This document shows positions 42,701 to 54,700 of a DNA stretch of 64,000 bases, piece after piece. The stretch is taken from assembly GCF_014648815.1 (NCBI RefSeq), contig NZ_BMRV01000010.1, positions 124,001 to 188,000 on the forward strand, in the 5' to 3' direction. The position numbers were made by a program, and so were the translations under genes. The DNA is from Streptomyces flaveolus. Lineage in GTDB: Bacteria; Actinomycetota; Actinomycetes; Streptomycetales; Streptomycetaceae. The first letter of the stretch is position 1, and every line of letters begins with the position of its first letter. Under the pieces are notes generated by a model. That model was not told the origin of the DNA, searched no databases, and saw only the letters and a list, made by a program, of their open reading frames with translations.

Positions 42701-45700
42701 TGCGGCTGGCCTCCTGGTTCTTCTCGTCGACCTGGCTGATCTCGCCGCTGCGCTCCTCACCCGTGCCGGTCTCGAACTCCCCGTGGAACCGCTCCACCAG
42801 GTGGTCCTCGTGGTGCTCGCCGGTGCTGCCGCCGGCCTCCGGGCCGAACTCGAACTCCCAGCCGCCGAAGCGCCCGGCCGCCCTCTTGGGGGCGTCGTCG
42901 TGCTGCTGGTAGCGCCGTGCCTTGAAGGCGGCGCCCTTCGCCAGGACGCGGGCCCCGGTGAGGACGAAGCGGACCGTGACCTCGCGGTCGCCCACCGGGA
43001 CGCGGTAGGTGCCGTTCAGCAGCTGGTCGATCCTGGGCCGCAGCACGTTGCCCGAGGTGCGCAGTTCGTAGCTCTGCCCCTCCGGGGTGGTGAAGTCGAT
43101 GCCGGGCACCTCCCAGACCCGGTCCCGGCCGAGGTCCGGTGCGGTACGGGAGGGGAGGGCGGCGAGCTTCGCCCACCGCTGGACGGCGGCGGCGGCCGGG
43201 ACGTCCCACGGGTGGAACTGGTCGAGGAACTCCTTGGGCAGCGGCGCGACGGCGGTGTTCCCGGAGTCCCACCTCGGTCCGTCGCCGAGGGACGGGGCGG
43301 CGACCGGGGACACCAGGGCGGCGGACGCCTCGGTGGTCAGGTGGGCCGGCACCAGCAGGCGGACGGCGCCCCAGACCTGCTGCGCCGAGCCGTCGTCGTA
43401 CCAGTCCCACCGCTTCTTCCCGTACCACAGCCGTGCGGCCCCGGCCTCGCGTCCGAGCAGCGACCCCACACCCATGACGGTCCGTCGCAGGCCCCGGGAG
43501 GCGGCCGCGAGGAACTCGGGCAGTTCCGAGGTCTGGCCCAGCTCGACCCGGAACCGGACCTGGTGCTCGAACTCCACGGAGGAGTCCCGGGTGGAGCCCC
43601 GGTGGATGTCGAGGACGGTCCGGCTGTTCTCCTGCGTCTCCTTGCGGCCGGTGCGGTACGAGGCGCCCATGCCCAGACCGCCGTAGGCACCGCCGGTGCC
43701 CACCCGGGCCCGGACGATCGCGCCGCCGCCGCCGTGGGCCGACACGGACTGCTCGGTGCTGTCGCCGCTCACGCCCTCCCCGCGCAGGGTGAGCCTGACC
43801 TCGGGCCGCCGGCGGTGGCTGTGCGCGGGCTCCACCTCGCTGACGGTGACCCGGACCACCAGGTAGTCAGTGCCGCCGCCGAAGCGCGCCAGCGGGAACA
43901 CCCGCCACCGGTCCTTGCCGCCCACCAGGCCGGTGAACTCGGTCTGCAGGTTCTCCGACGACAGGAAGGCCCGCAACTGCCGCCTCAGCAGATCGCGGTG
44001 CGGATCGTCGTCGCCGCCGCGCAGGACCCCGCGCCGGCGCAGCCGGTCGAGGACGCTCGGCAGGACGCCGTCCGCCCTGAGCACCTCGGGGTGCGCGGCC
44101 GTGGCGAGCAGGCCGGAGTCCAGGTAGGCGCGGGGAGTCAGGTCCTCGTCCGGGGGTGCCGGCAGCAGTCCCAGGTCCTCCGCCCTGCGCCGCGCGAGGA
44201 GCAGGTCGAGGGCGCCGACGGCGGTCGTGGAGCCCGCGGCCTGCCGGCGGTCCCCGCCCCGCCAGGACACCGCGACCGCCTCGACGTCGGCGTCGAGCAG
44301 GATGCGCCAGGCGCCGTCGTAGGTGGACCGGCTGATCTCCACGCTGCCGAAATCCGTGCCCTGCCCGGTGGACCAGGAACGGCCGAACTCCGCCTCCGCG
44401 AGAGCGGTGATCCTGCCGGTCGTCCCGCCGCCGTGGTCGTCCCCGAGCCGCGCCTGCGGGCCCACGCCGCCCGAGACCCCGACGCCCGACTCCCGGGACA
44501 GCTCGGCCCCGGCGGCGGTCTTCGCCTGGAGGTAGTGCTCGATCTCCACGCGGTCGGCGGCCTCGGGGAGGCGTCGGGGCTCGGGCACCCGCAGGCGCAG
44601 CCGTACCTCCTGCTTCCGGCCCTGGCGGGTGGTCAGCAGCACCTTCCAGCCCTCGTCGCCGACGAGTTCCGCGAAGTGGGCGTCGAGGGAGCGCGGGCTG
44701 GTCAGGTCCAGCAGGTCGGCCGGCCAGTTCGCCGGGTTCGCGGCCCAGTCCCGCGGCAGACGGTTCACCTCGGCGTAGAGCTCCGCGACCAGCCGGGTCA
44801 GCTGCGGCATCGCGGCGAACGCCGGGTACATGCCGGCGGTTCCGGCCTGGTGGAGGGCGAGCCGGGGCGAGCCGTCCTCGGGCCGGGGCCCCCTGGTGAC
44901 GGTGCCGTCGCGCATCGCGGCGACCTCGTCCGCGGTCACCGGCGCCGCGGGCACGTGCTCGCGGGAGAGCGCGATCTCGGCGGTGGTGCTCCCGTCCTCG
45001 CCGAAGTAGGCAGTCGTGTCGTCGATCCCGGCCTGCCAGATCACCCGGTAGAGGCTGCGGTCGATGGGGCCGGAAGTCTCCATGCGGTTGTAGTGCTTGT
45101 TGTTGCCGGTGAGCTTCTGGGTGGCGCCGCGACCACGGCTGCCGTGCAGGCGGATGCCGCCGGCCTGGAGCCGCATGACACCGCCCAGGGACACCCGGGC
45201 GCCGCCGCCCAGGGACGCCTCCCCCGTCCAGCGGACGCCCCGGTGACTGGTGAAGGTCTGCCCGGTCGTCGTCCGCGCGTTCAGGGTCATGGAGCCGGCC
45301 GCTTCGCGGTTGTCCAGCCGTTCCCGCAGGTGCGCGCGGACGGCCAGCCGGACCTTCCGGCCGCCCAGGGTCACCTCGTGGCTGTAGCCGTGCATCAGCT
45401 GCGCCAGGTCGGTGGAGAGCGCCGGCACGCCGAAGAAGACGCTCAGTTCCCGGTCGACCGACGACCAGTCGACGCGTCCGGTCCCCGGCCGCGCCGCGAG
45501 GGCCCGCAACCGCGTGCCGAAGTGGTCCACGACCTGTTCGGCCCCGGGCAGCGACAGCAGGACGGCGAAGCCTGGACCCCGGCGGGCGGCGAGGTGCGGC
45601 GGTTCGCCGGGCTGGGGCGGCAGCGGCTCGTCCAGTTCCGCCGGCCGGGGGGCGGGCGCGGCCTCGGGAGGCCGCGACGGGAGGCCGGCGAGGCGGAGCA

Positions 45701-48700
45701 GTCGCATGACGTTCGGCTGCTCGCGCACCGGTACGAGCGGCTGCTCCCGCCGGACGACCACGCCCACCGACTGCTCGAACTGCCGGGCGCCCCGCCCGTC
45801 GGCGCCCATGGGCACGCCGACCTCTCCGACGACGCGGCCCCGCACGGTCCCGAGCGCCGGGTGGCTGGTGGAGGCGAAGTCGACTTCCAGCTCCATCGAC
45901 ACGTCGTAGCGGGCGTGGTCCCCCTGCTCGTTGAGCACGTAGTGGTTGACCGCCTGCGTCGCCAGCGACATGCCGGTGGACCGTGACGGGTGGTACGACA
46001 GGCCGAGGAAGGGCGCGACGCCCTTGCCGCTCCGGGAGGACGGGCCGCTCTGCCCGACCGCGAGCCCGGTGGCCTCGCTGTCGGTGAAGTCGTTGCTGAA
46101 GCCGTCGGTGAGGCCGAACATGTTGAAGCCGATGCCGTAGACGGCCGAGCTCGCCACGTCCCGGGAGATCGCCGCGGACCGGCCGGAGCCGAGGTCGTCG
46201 CGGACCTTCACGCCCGCCGTGACGCCGACCAGCCGCGCGGAGGCGATGCTCAGCCGCACCGTGGGGTGACCGGAGAACGATGGGGGGAGGGCGGCCGGCC
46301 GCCGGCCGGCCGCCGCCGTGCCCGCGGCCCAGACCGCGTCGGTGATCCGGCCGGCCGTCTCCGGGGCCAGGCCACGGCCCTCCAGGGCGGCTCGCAGAGT
46401 GGGGCCCACCCGGTCGCGCAGACCCTGGACGCCGGGGAACCCGTGGGTGGCGTGGACCCGTTCGACGGCCGTCTGGAGCAGGCCGCCGACCTCCTCGACG
46501 TGGGACGGCGACAGACCGGCGTCCTGCGCGCCGGTCCGCAGCGCCCTGTCCATCGCGGCGCGGGCGGCGCGGAGCGCGACGGGCCCCCGCCGTACCGTCG
46601 CGGCGGCCGCGGTGATCCGGGTGCCGACGTCACCGGTGGTCATCCACCAGTGCGTGCGGTTGCGCGCGCTCTGCTCGTTGACCTGGACCTGGGTCCTGCG
46701 CACGACGTCGGCGACCGCCGCGGCGTCCAGCCCGGCCGCCAGCAGTTCCCGCTGGAGTTCGGCGATCACGGGGCCGGGGTCGAGCGCGTTGAGGATCGGC
46801 CGGGGCGGGGCGGTCCGGCGGGCGGACCCGCCGTCCTCCACCGGGGACGGGGCCGGCGGCTCGGGCGGCAGGGTACGGCTCGCGGTGTACGCGGTGGGCA
46901 CGGAGACGCCCAGGGCCACGGGCACGGTCACCGCCGAGGAGTGCTCGAAGCCGTCCACGTACACCCGGAAGCCCAGGTCCGCGTCGAAGCGGCTGGAGCC
47001 GTCCACGAACAGCTTGCGTCCGCTGATGACGTTGCGGCCCCATTCGGCGGTGCTCGTCCTCGACACCGCGCCCCCGAAGAACGGCAAGCCGGGCACGACC
47101 GCGGACGCCGCCGCGGAAGCGAGGTTGAAGGCGCTGAAGAGCTTCGAGTCCCAGCCCCCGCCGCGGCTCCGCTCCGACGCGCCGCCCGCCTTGGTCGACG
47201 CGAAGCCGACCTCGTACGCGCGCACCGGCCGCTCCGGCTCCCCGGCCGCCGGTTCGGGGCGCACCTGGCGCAGGGCGGGCCGGATCCACACCAGCCTGTC
47301 CCGGCTGACCAGCAGCCGGCCCTTGAGGAGGAGTTCCTTCCACTCCTTCGGATCGGTGGTCCCCAGCATCGCGCGGACGGCGGCACGGATGTCGTCCCGG
47401 AGCTCCGGTACCGGCACGGCGCCGGCGATCGCGTGCAGCGGCTCCTCCGGTACGTCGGCCTGCCGCGGGGCGCGGTGCACGGTCATCTCGCCGAGGGCCC
47501 CGCGGTCGAGGTACCAGGGGTGCTGCGGGGCGGGGGCCGAGGGGACGTCCCCTGCCTGTCCGGTCTCCCCCGTCTGCCCGGACTCCCCGGTGCGTGCGAG
47601 CGGCTCGGAGGGGCCGGCGAGGGTGCCCGGTACGGCGTCGGGGGCGACGGGGCCGGACGCCGGGGCGCCGGCGGCGGTGTCCGGGCCGTTCCGCCGGAGC
47701 CTGCGCAGACGGATCGCGTGCGGGGCGGCGCTGCGGGGGCCGGGGCCCGCCGGGGGGCCGGGGACGGACGCGTCGCGGGCGGCCTCCGCCGCCGGAGCGG
47801 TCGCCTCGCTCACGGTCGCCGGCCGTGCCGGGCTCGGGGTGCGGGGCGGGACGGGCCCGGAGTCCGGGAGTTCGGCGTCCGCCGACGCCCGCCGGCCGCT
47901 GTCCGCTTCCGACCGGTCCGTCCCGTCGGCCAGGTGCAGATCGAGGAACTGCTGCCGCTTGTCGAGCGGCACGTAGAGGGTCATCGCCTCGCCGGTGACG
48001 GTGTGCACAACGTCCCGGACCGGCCTGCGCATGAAGTCGAGGAGCCGTCCGGGCAGGGTGCCGTGCTCCACCGGCAGGACGTTCTCCGCGTGCCACTCCA
48101 GGTGCCACTGGATCTCGTCGGCGTGCAGCCGGGCGAACTCCAGGCCGCTCGCCTTCTCCCCGCTCTCCGCCATCAGCCGGTCGCCCGACGTTTCGGCGCC
48201 CCGCCGGCCCTGGGTCTGGCCGACCAGGCCCAGGCCCTCGAAGACGTTGTGCGTTCCGGCCGTCGGCGTTCCGGCCGTCGGCGCGTCCAGTTGCTGGGTG
48301 ATGCGGGCGGACGCGGTGGCCCGCACGGCGCGTGCGGCGTCCCGGTCGCCCCACGCCTTGGTCGCCGAGCGGTGGATCCTTCTGCGGACCCTGGAGTCGA
48401 GGACCACGTCGGAGTGGTGGAAACCGGTCGCGTGGGCGGTCACCCTGAGCGTGCCGGTGACGTCGAAGGCGGCGCCGGGGATCGTCAGCTGGTGTTCGAC
48501 GCCGTCCTGGAGGGCCTGCCAGATCCACTGGCTCAGGTAGGCGTCGCTGAAGACCGTCTCGATCCTGCTCCGGACCGCGAAGAGCCCGCCCTGCCAGGAG
48601 TTGGCCGCCGGGGAGACGCCGTCCAGTGGGTGCCGCCCCGTGAAGAGGGACTCGGCCGCCTCGCGCAGGCCGCGCAGGTCGCCGAGGCTGCCGAGCACCG

Positions 48701-51700
48701 CGTCCCGCAGGAGGCCGGGGGCGAAGCGCACACCGAACGGCTTCGTCGTGGGAGCGTGTTCCGTCGTGGAGGAGCGCTCGACCGGGGAGGTGGGCGCCGC
48801 CTCGGCGATCTCCCCGGGGTAGGCCAGCCGGAGGCCCGGCAGCGCCTCGGGGCCGATGGTCAGCCGGCGGGAGCGGCCCATGACCGGCCCGGCCGCCGGG
48901 GCGACGGGTCCGAGCAGCGACGCGGCACCGGGGAGTCCGCTCGTCAGCGCCGACGAGAGCTTCACCGTGACCTCGACGTTCAGGTCGTGGTCGCTCTGCA
49001 GGAGCGGTATTCCCTTGTGCCGCAGGACAGCCACTTCCCAGTGCTCGTCGCGGCGGGACTGCCGGGTCCGGTCGGTGGTGGTCCCCGCGAGGGTGCCGGT
49101 GGTGATCGCGTCACGGTTGAGGTTGAACGGCGAGGTGGTCGCGACCGTGTGGGTGCCGGTGATCTGTGCGGACCGCGTGGACACCGACTGCAGCGCCCGG
49201 TGCGCGGTCTCGATCAGGACGTTCGCCCGGTCGGCGTAGAAACGGGCCGCGGTCGGGCCCGCCGGGCTCGGCTCCCCCAGACTCGCTCGGAAGGTGATCT
49301 CCATCATCGAGGTGGCGACCGGCGTCCGGTGCGGCACCGCGATCGTCACGCCGGTCAGCAGGGCCCGCAGCAGGGCCGCGGTCCCGGTCGGCGACGACAG
49401 CAGGCGCAGCGGACCCGCGGCCGCCTCGGCGTACGAGCGGCCGAACTCCCTCTCCAGTACGGGGGCGACCTCCTCGCGCACGAACCGGCCCAGATCGGGG
49501 ACCTGGCGCGCGAAGGCCAGGTCCAGGCCGTCGTTGCGCAGCACGCTCGACGGAGGGTAGATCCGCTCGGACTCGGCATCCTCCTGCCCGGGTGCGGCGG
49601 ACGCCTGCGGATGGTCCGGCGGCAGCAGCCCGAGCCGGACCGCCTCGTCGGCCGCCGTGAGCAGGATTCCCGGTACGGTCAGCTGCCGTGACACGCTCCG
49701 CTGGGCGTGTCTGCCGGTGTGCAGGGCGTTCTCCGCCGTCACCGGCAGCGGGGTGTCCGTCCACCGGGTGACCTGGAAGTCCAGCCGGACCGAGGTCCGG
49801 GCCAGCACGTGGTCGGTCACGGCGATGGCGATGGAGTCGGCCCGGCCGCTGCGCTCGGTGGAGTGGGTGGCCGGGGTGTCCCGGCCGAGGCGCAGGCCGG
49901 GGGTGAGGCGTACGGAGTCACGGCTGCCCGCCCGGAACATCGCCTCTGTCCCGACCCCTCCGGCCAGCTGGCGGTTGCTCGCCGTGGTGCTCCGGCCCAC
50001 CCGGGCCGTCTCGCCCGAGACGCCGAAGACGAAGGAGTTGCCGCTGGCGCCGATGAAGGCCGCTTCCTCGATCGTGGCCCGCAGGCTCACCGACACCCGC
50101 TGGGTGCCGCCCCACCAGGTGCGTCCCAGCGAGTTCGCCGGCTCCCACAGGGGGTGATGGGCGCCGTGGAAGTCGCGCAGCCGCGCCGGAAGTCCGTGCA
50201 GCAGGGCGCGCAGCGCGGCGTGGTCGGTCGGGTCCAGCCTGGTGACGCCGAGTTCGGCCAGCGCCTCCTCGACGGCCGACAGCGCCCTGCCGACCGCGAC
50301 GGTGTGCAGGGACTCGTGGGGCACCCAGGCGTCCGGCTCCGGCCGCCAGGTCAGATCACCGCCGATCGCCTCCCGGACCGCCCTGCGCACGCCGCCGGAG
50401 GGTTCCTGGACGGTCTCGACGTTGGGCACCCACTCCGTGCGGCCGTCCCCGACCCGTTCCTGGAGGAGGTCCTCGGGCGCTATCAGACGGGTCGTCACCG
50501 TCACGGGTTCGCTGTCCAGCACGCGTGGCTGCGCGCCGGATTCGGATTCGGGTACGGGTACGGGTACGGGTACGGAGACCGGCAGGGTGCCGGTGAGGTC
50601 ACGGAGCGGATAGCTTCCGGGCATCCGGAGCACGTCGGTGTCCGCCCCGGTGTCGGGATCCTCCTGCGCTCCGGGGGCCGCCGCGCCCGGGCGCAGGTCC
50701 TGCCGCACGCTCACCCGGAAGGTGACGGACCCGGTGAACTCGGCGAGCCACTCCTGGACGAGACCGGTGGTGCGCCGCGCCAGGACTCCGCTGTGTTCCA
50801 CGGAGCTGCGGGTCGCGTTGAGGCCGCCGGTGACGTTGCCCCAGAGGCCGGAGAGGCCGCCCAGCGGCTGCCGGGTCCCGGCGGAGAAGTCACCGCCCAG
50901 GCCCACCACGGTCGACCGGTCCGTCGTCACGGTCAGGTCGTTGAACGCCTGCTGGAAGGTCTCCATCTCGCCCTGCAGGCTCCGCCGGTAACGGAAGTCG
51001 GCGGGGTCGAAGGTCGCGTGCACGGTCACCAGGACCTGCTCGGGCCCGCGCGGGGTGCTCTTGGTCAGCACCACGGTGTGACCGCCGTTGACCATGGCGT
51101 GCAGCAGTTGGGGGACGCCCTCCGGGCCCAGGGCGCCGACGAGTTTGGTGTGGTTGCCGAACTGCTCCAGACCGTCCTTGGTGGTCGGCCGCATGGCTTC
51201 GTCGTCACTCGCGTCGGCGATGTCGGCGGCCACCGGCAGCGAGACGGGCGGCAGATAGCCGTCGAAGTTGGCGCGCACCAGCCGCAGGGCGTCGTCCAGC
51301 ACGTCGTTCAGTCCGGGGGCGTCCAGGTCACCGACCCAGAACGTCACGGGCAGCCAGTCGGTGAAGACCTCGGGAATGGTCAGGTGCCGCTCGGCCGTCC
51401 GGGCCAGCCGTTCGCTGTCGTGGTCGTGACCGTTGCCGTGTGCGTCGTGCGCCTGCGCGACGCCCAGCAACGGCAGGTCCGCGGTGAGCACCCGCAGCTG
51501 TACCGTCACGGCCGCTGCCGACCGCTTGCCCCGGGCCGACTCGACCGTCACCTGGCCGGCGAGCCGGACCAGCGAGGTCTCCTCATGGGTGAGGTTGACC
51601 TTCTGCCCCAGCCCCGCGCCCACGCTCTGACCGGGCCGGGTGTAGCCCACCGTACGGTTTCCGGAGACCGTCAGGCCGGCCCTGACCTGGGCGGAGTCGC

Positions 51701-54700
51701 CGATGTTCAGCGCGCCGCTGATGGTGTCGCCGAAATCCAGCCGGTCCCGGCCGGTGGTCGCCGTGCCCGTGAAGGCGACGTACGCGTCCTCCACCTCCAT
51801 GTGGGAGAAGTGGTCGCTCGCCACGACGACCTCAGGGTCGGCGAACACCGCGCGGAGGGTGACTCTGTCGCGCGTGCCGCCGTCGAAGACCACCGGTGAC
51901 TGGAAGGCGCCGCCGGCCGCGTCGTGCAGGCCGGTGAGGAGGCTCTGGACGGAGGTGAAGGCGGTCAGCTCGGCGGCGGACTCCGAACCCGGCCTCGTCA
52001 GCGCGGGGTCGACCGCTTCGAAGACGGCCCGGCGCACCGCACCCGCCCCGGACAGCACCTCGATCCGGGACAGGCGGGGGATCGTCACCGCCCAGGGCGA
52101 CAGGTCGGGGACCACAGGGAGGTCGTCCGGGCTCCACGGCTGGTCCTCGCCGTCCTCGCTGTTCCCGGCCTCGGTGCCACTGCGAACCGTGACTTCGCCG
52201 CTCTCGGAGGACCGGCTGGCGGGGCCGGTGCCCCCGACCCGGGACCCGGAGTCCTCGTCGTCGGGTTCGTAGTCGCTGCCCAGGGCGATGACGTCCCCCG
52301 GCAGATCGGCCAGCAGCGCGGCCGTGGAGGCCTCGTGTCCGCCCGTCCGACCGGCCCACGCCTGGGAGGTGGCATGGGACGTGCCGACCTCGGAACGCGG
52401 CAGCGATCTCGTCACCTCCCGGCTGTACCGGACGAGAAGGGCGTGCTCGACCACGTCGTGCCGCCGCTGGGTCTTCGCTCCCGGGCGTCGGACGGTGACC
52501 GCGAGGCCCACGTCCGTGAGGAAGTCGACCCCACGATAGGACGTGCCCTTGCTGCCCCGGGAACTGAGAGCCGTCACCCCGGCCGTGGTGGTGCTGGTCG
52601 TGGCGTGCCCCGACCACACCCCGCGGACGGCGTTGCCGATGGAGCTGAGCAGTCCTCCGACGACGGACAGTCCCTGGGAGAGGGTGGCTTCCTGGTCCAC
52701 CGTGTTCATGGTGGACCGCACCGACACGGTCGTCGCACGGCGGTCCGTGATGAGTTGCGGCCTGACCTCCCGCGACACGCCGGGCCGCCGCTGCAGGTGC
52801 GCGAAGTCCTCCTCGTCCAGGAGCAGTTCGCCGCGCGGGTTGGTCACCTGGATCCAGTCGCCGAGCCGGAGGCCGATCGTCAGCTCGAACGCCTCGCCGC
52901 CCCGGCCGACCTGGAGGACGAGTGCGTCCCCGGCCGCCTGGCGGAGGCTGTGCGGCAGCCGCACGGGTGACAGGTGCTCGTCGAGCGCCCGTGCGGCCTG
53001 TGCCCGCAGACGGTCCGGCAGCATGTCGGCGACCTGGATGCGCAGCATCCGCAGCACGTCCGGGTTGACCAGCTCCATGCTCTCGGCGCCGATGCCCTGC
53101 CGGAAGCCCGCGTCCGTCGCGTAGGCGGGCGGGGCGAAGACCAGCTCCTGGTCGGCCAGGTCCTGACGCTGGTCCTTGTTCAGTGGTTCGGCCGCGGGAG
53201 CGGGCGGTGACGACACCGCTCCCCCGTCGCCCGGGCCGCCGTCGCCCGGGCCGCCGTCGCCACGGCCGCCGCCCGGGCCGCTGTCGCCGGGGCCGTCGTC
53301 ACCGGGGCCGTCACCAGGGCTGTCGTCCCCCTTGGGCGCACCGCCGCCGGGCCTCGCGTCACCGTCGCGGGGCGGGACGTCACCGTCGCCGGGGCGCACG
53401 TCGTCCTCGGGCCGGGCGGGGTCCTGCGGACGCGGAGTGCTGTCCGGGCCGGGGGCCGCGGGGTCCTGGACCGGGGTCTGCGGTCGCGCCCCGCCGTCAC
53501 GCGGCCCGGCGAGCGGGGGTTCCCCGTCGCCGGCGGTGCTCACCACGGGCGCCACGGGCCGGGCCGCGGCGGGGGCCCACCGGCCGTGGTCGAGCCGTAC
53601 GGCGGGACCGGACCCCTGGCCGTCGGCGGTCGCACCGGCGTCGCGGGACTGCGGTGCCGTCGTCCGGGCCTGCCCGGTCCCGGCGGGCACGGTCCGGGCC
53701 GGCGCCGTCCGGGCCGTACCGGTGTCCGGGCCGGCGGGTACGAGGGCCGGGCGGCGCAGCAGCCTGGTCGCCACGGCGACCGCCGTCCGTCCCAGGTCGG
53801 GGGACCACTCACCGCCTGAGTACAGCGCCAGTCGCGTCCGGTCCAGGGGCGTCAGGGACGACACCGGGAGCCCGCCGCTCAGGGTCGCCCGGGCCTGCAG
53901 GCTGGCGGTCAGCGCCACACCTGCGGCCTTGAGTTCCCAGAGGGAGACCACCGTGTCCGGGGAGAACGCCTCCACATCCTCGGGAACGTCCTCCGCCGTG
54001 GCCTCCTTGGCGAGCCAGCTCCGCACCGCCTGGTCCGACGACAGGCCCTCGCGTCCCAGGAAGCCCGGCACGGTCCGCTCGACGGCCTCGGCCAGTTCCC
54101 GCGCTGAGCCCACCGTCACGGCCTCGGCGGGAGCCTCGTCCACCCCCACCAGGAACTCCCGGAGACCGCTGTACATGGCGTCCTCGGCCCGGACCGCCGC
54201 CACCGGGTTCGCCCGGCCGTCCCGCGGTCCGGCGGGCGCCGCCCCGAACAGCCGTTCCAGGAGCGGAACCAGCGCGGGGACGTTCTCCCGCACCCACGCG
54301 GGGCCGTTGTTGCGCGGCCCGCCCGTCCGGGGGTCGTCGCCGTGGTTGGTGTCCAGATAGGAGTTGGCCAGCTGGGCGAAGAACTCCCGCTCGTCGAGGG
54401 AGGAGTAGTTCTGCGGAACATCGGCGCCTTCCTCGGAGCCGGGGCGCCGGGCGTACCGGACGCCGTCCGGCCACCTCGGCACCATGAGTTCGACGGGCAC
54501 GCCCCTGACCGACTCCTCGGCGTCCTCGGCGAGGAGGTCCTGGTAGGTCCGGGTGATGAGCCGCCGGTCGCTCTCCTCGAGGTTGTGGTGCAGGAGATGC
54601 GCCACCTCGTGGGTGAACGACGAGTAGCCGTCGGCGTAGTGCTCCTCGGGCCCGACGGAGGTCCGCTCACCGAGCAGGTTCTCCTCCCCGATCCCGGCGG

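Noticed and set aside
40803..45986. Plus-strand open frame of 1,727 codons opposite the giant gene
   Set aside because: Antisense shadow: GC-rich third positions on the coding strand suppress stops on the other strand. The translation is low-complexity Arg/Gly/Val/His with no domain, and the minus-strand frame has clear enzyme motifs.
53221..53330. Repeats in the giant-gene linker as a possible CRISPR array
   Set aside because: The units are contiguous, have no spacers, decay gradually and stay in frame coding Gly/Asp/Pro.
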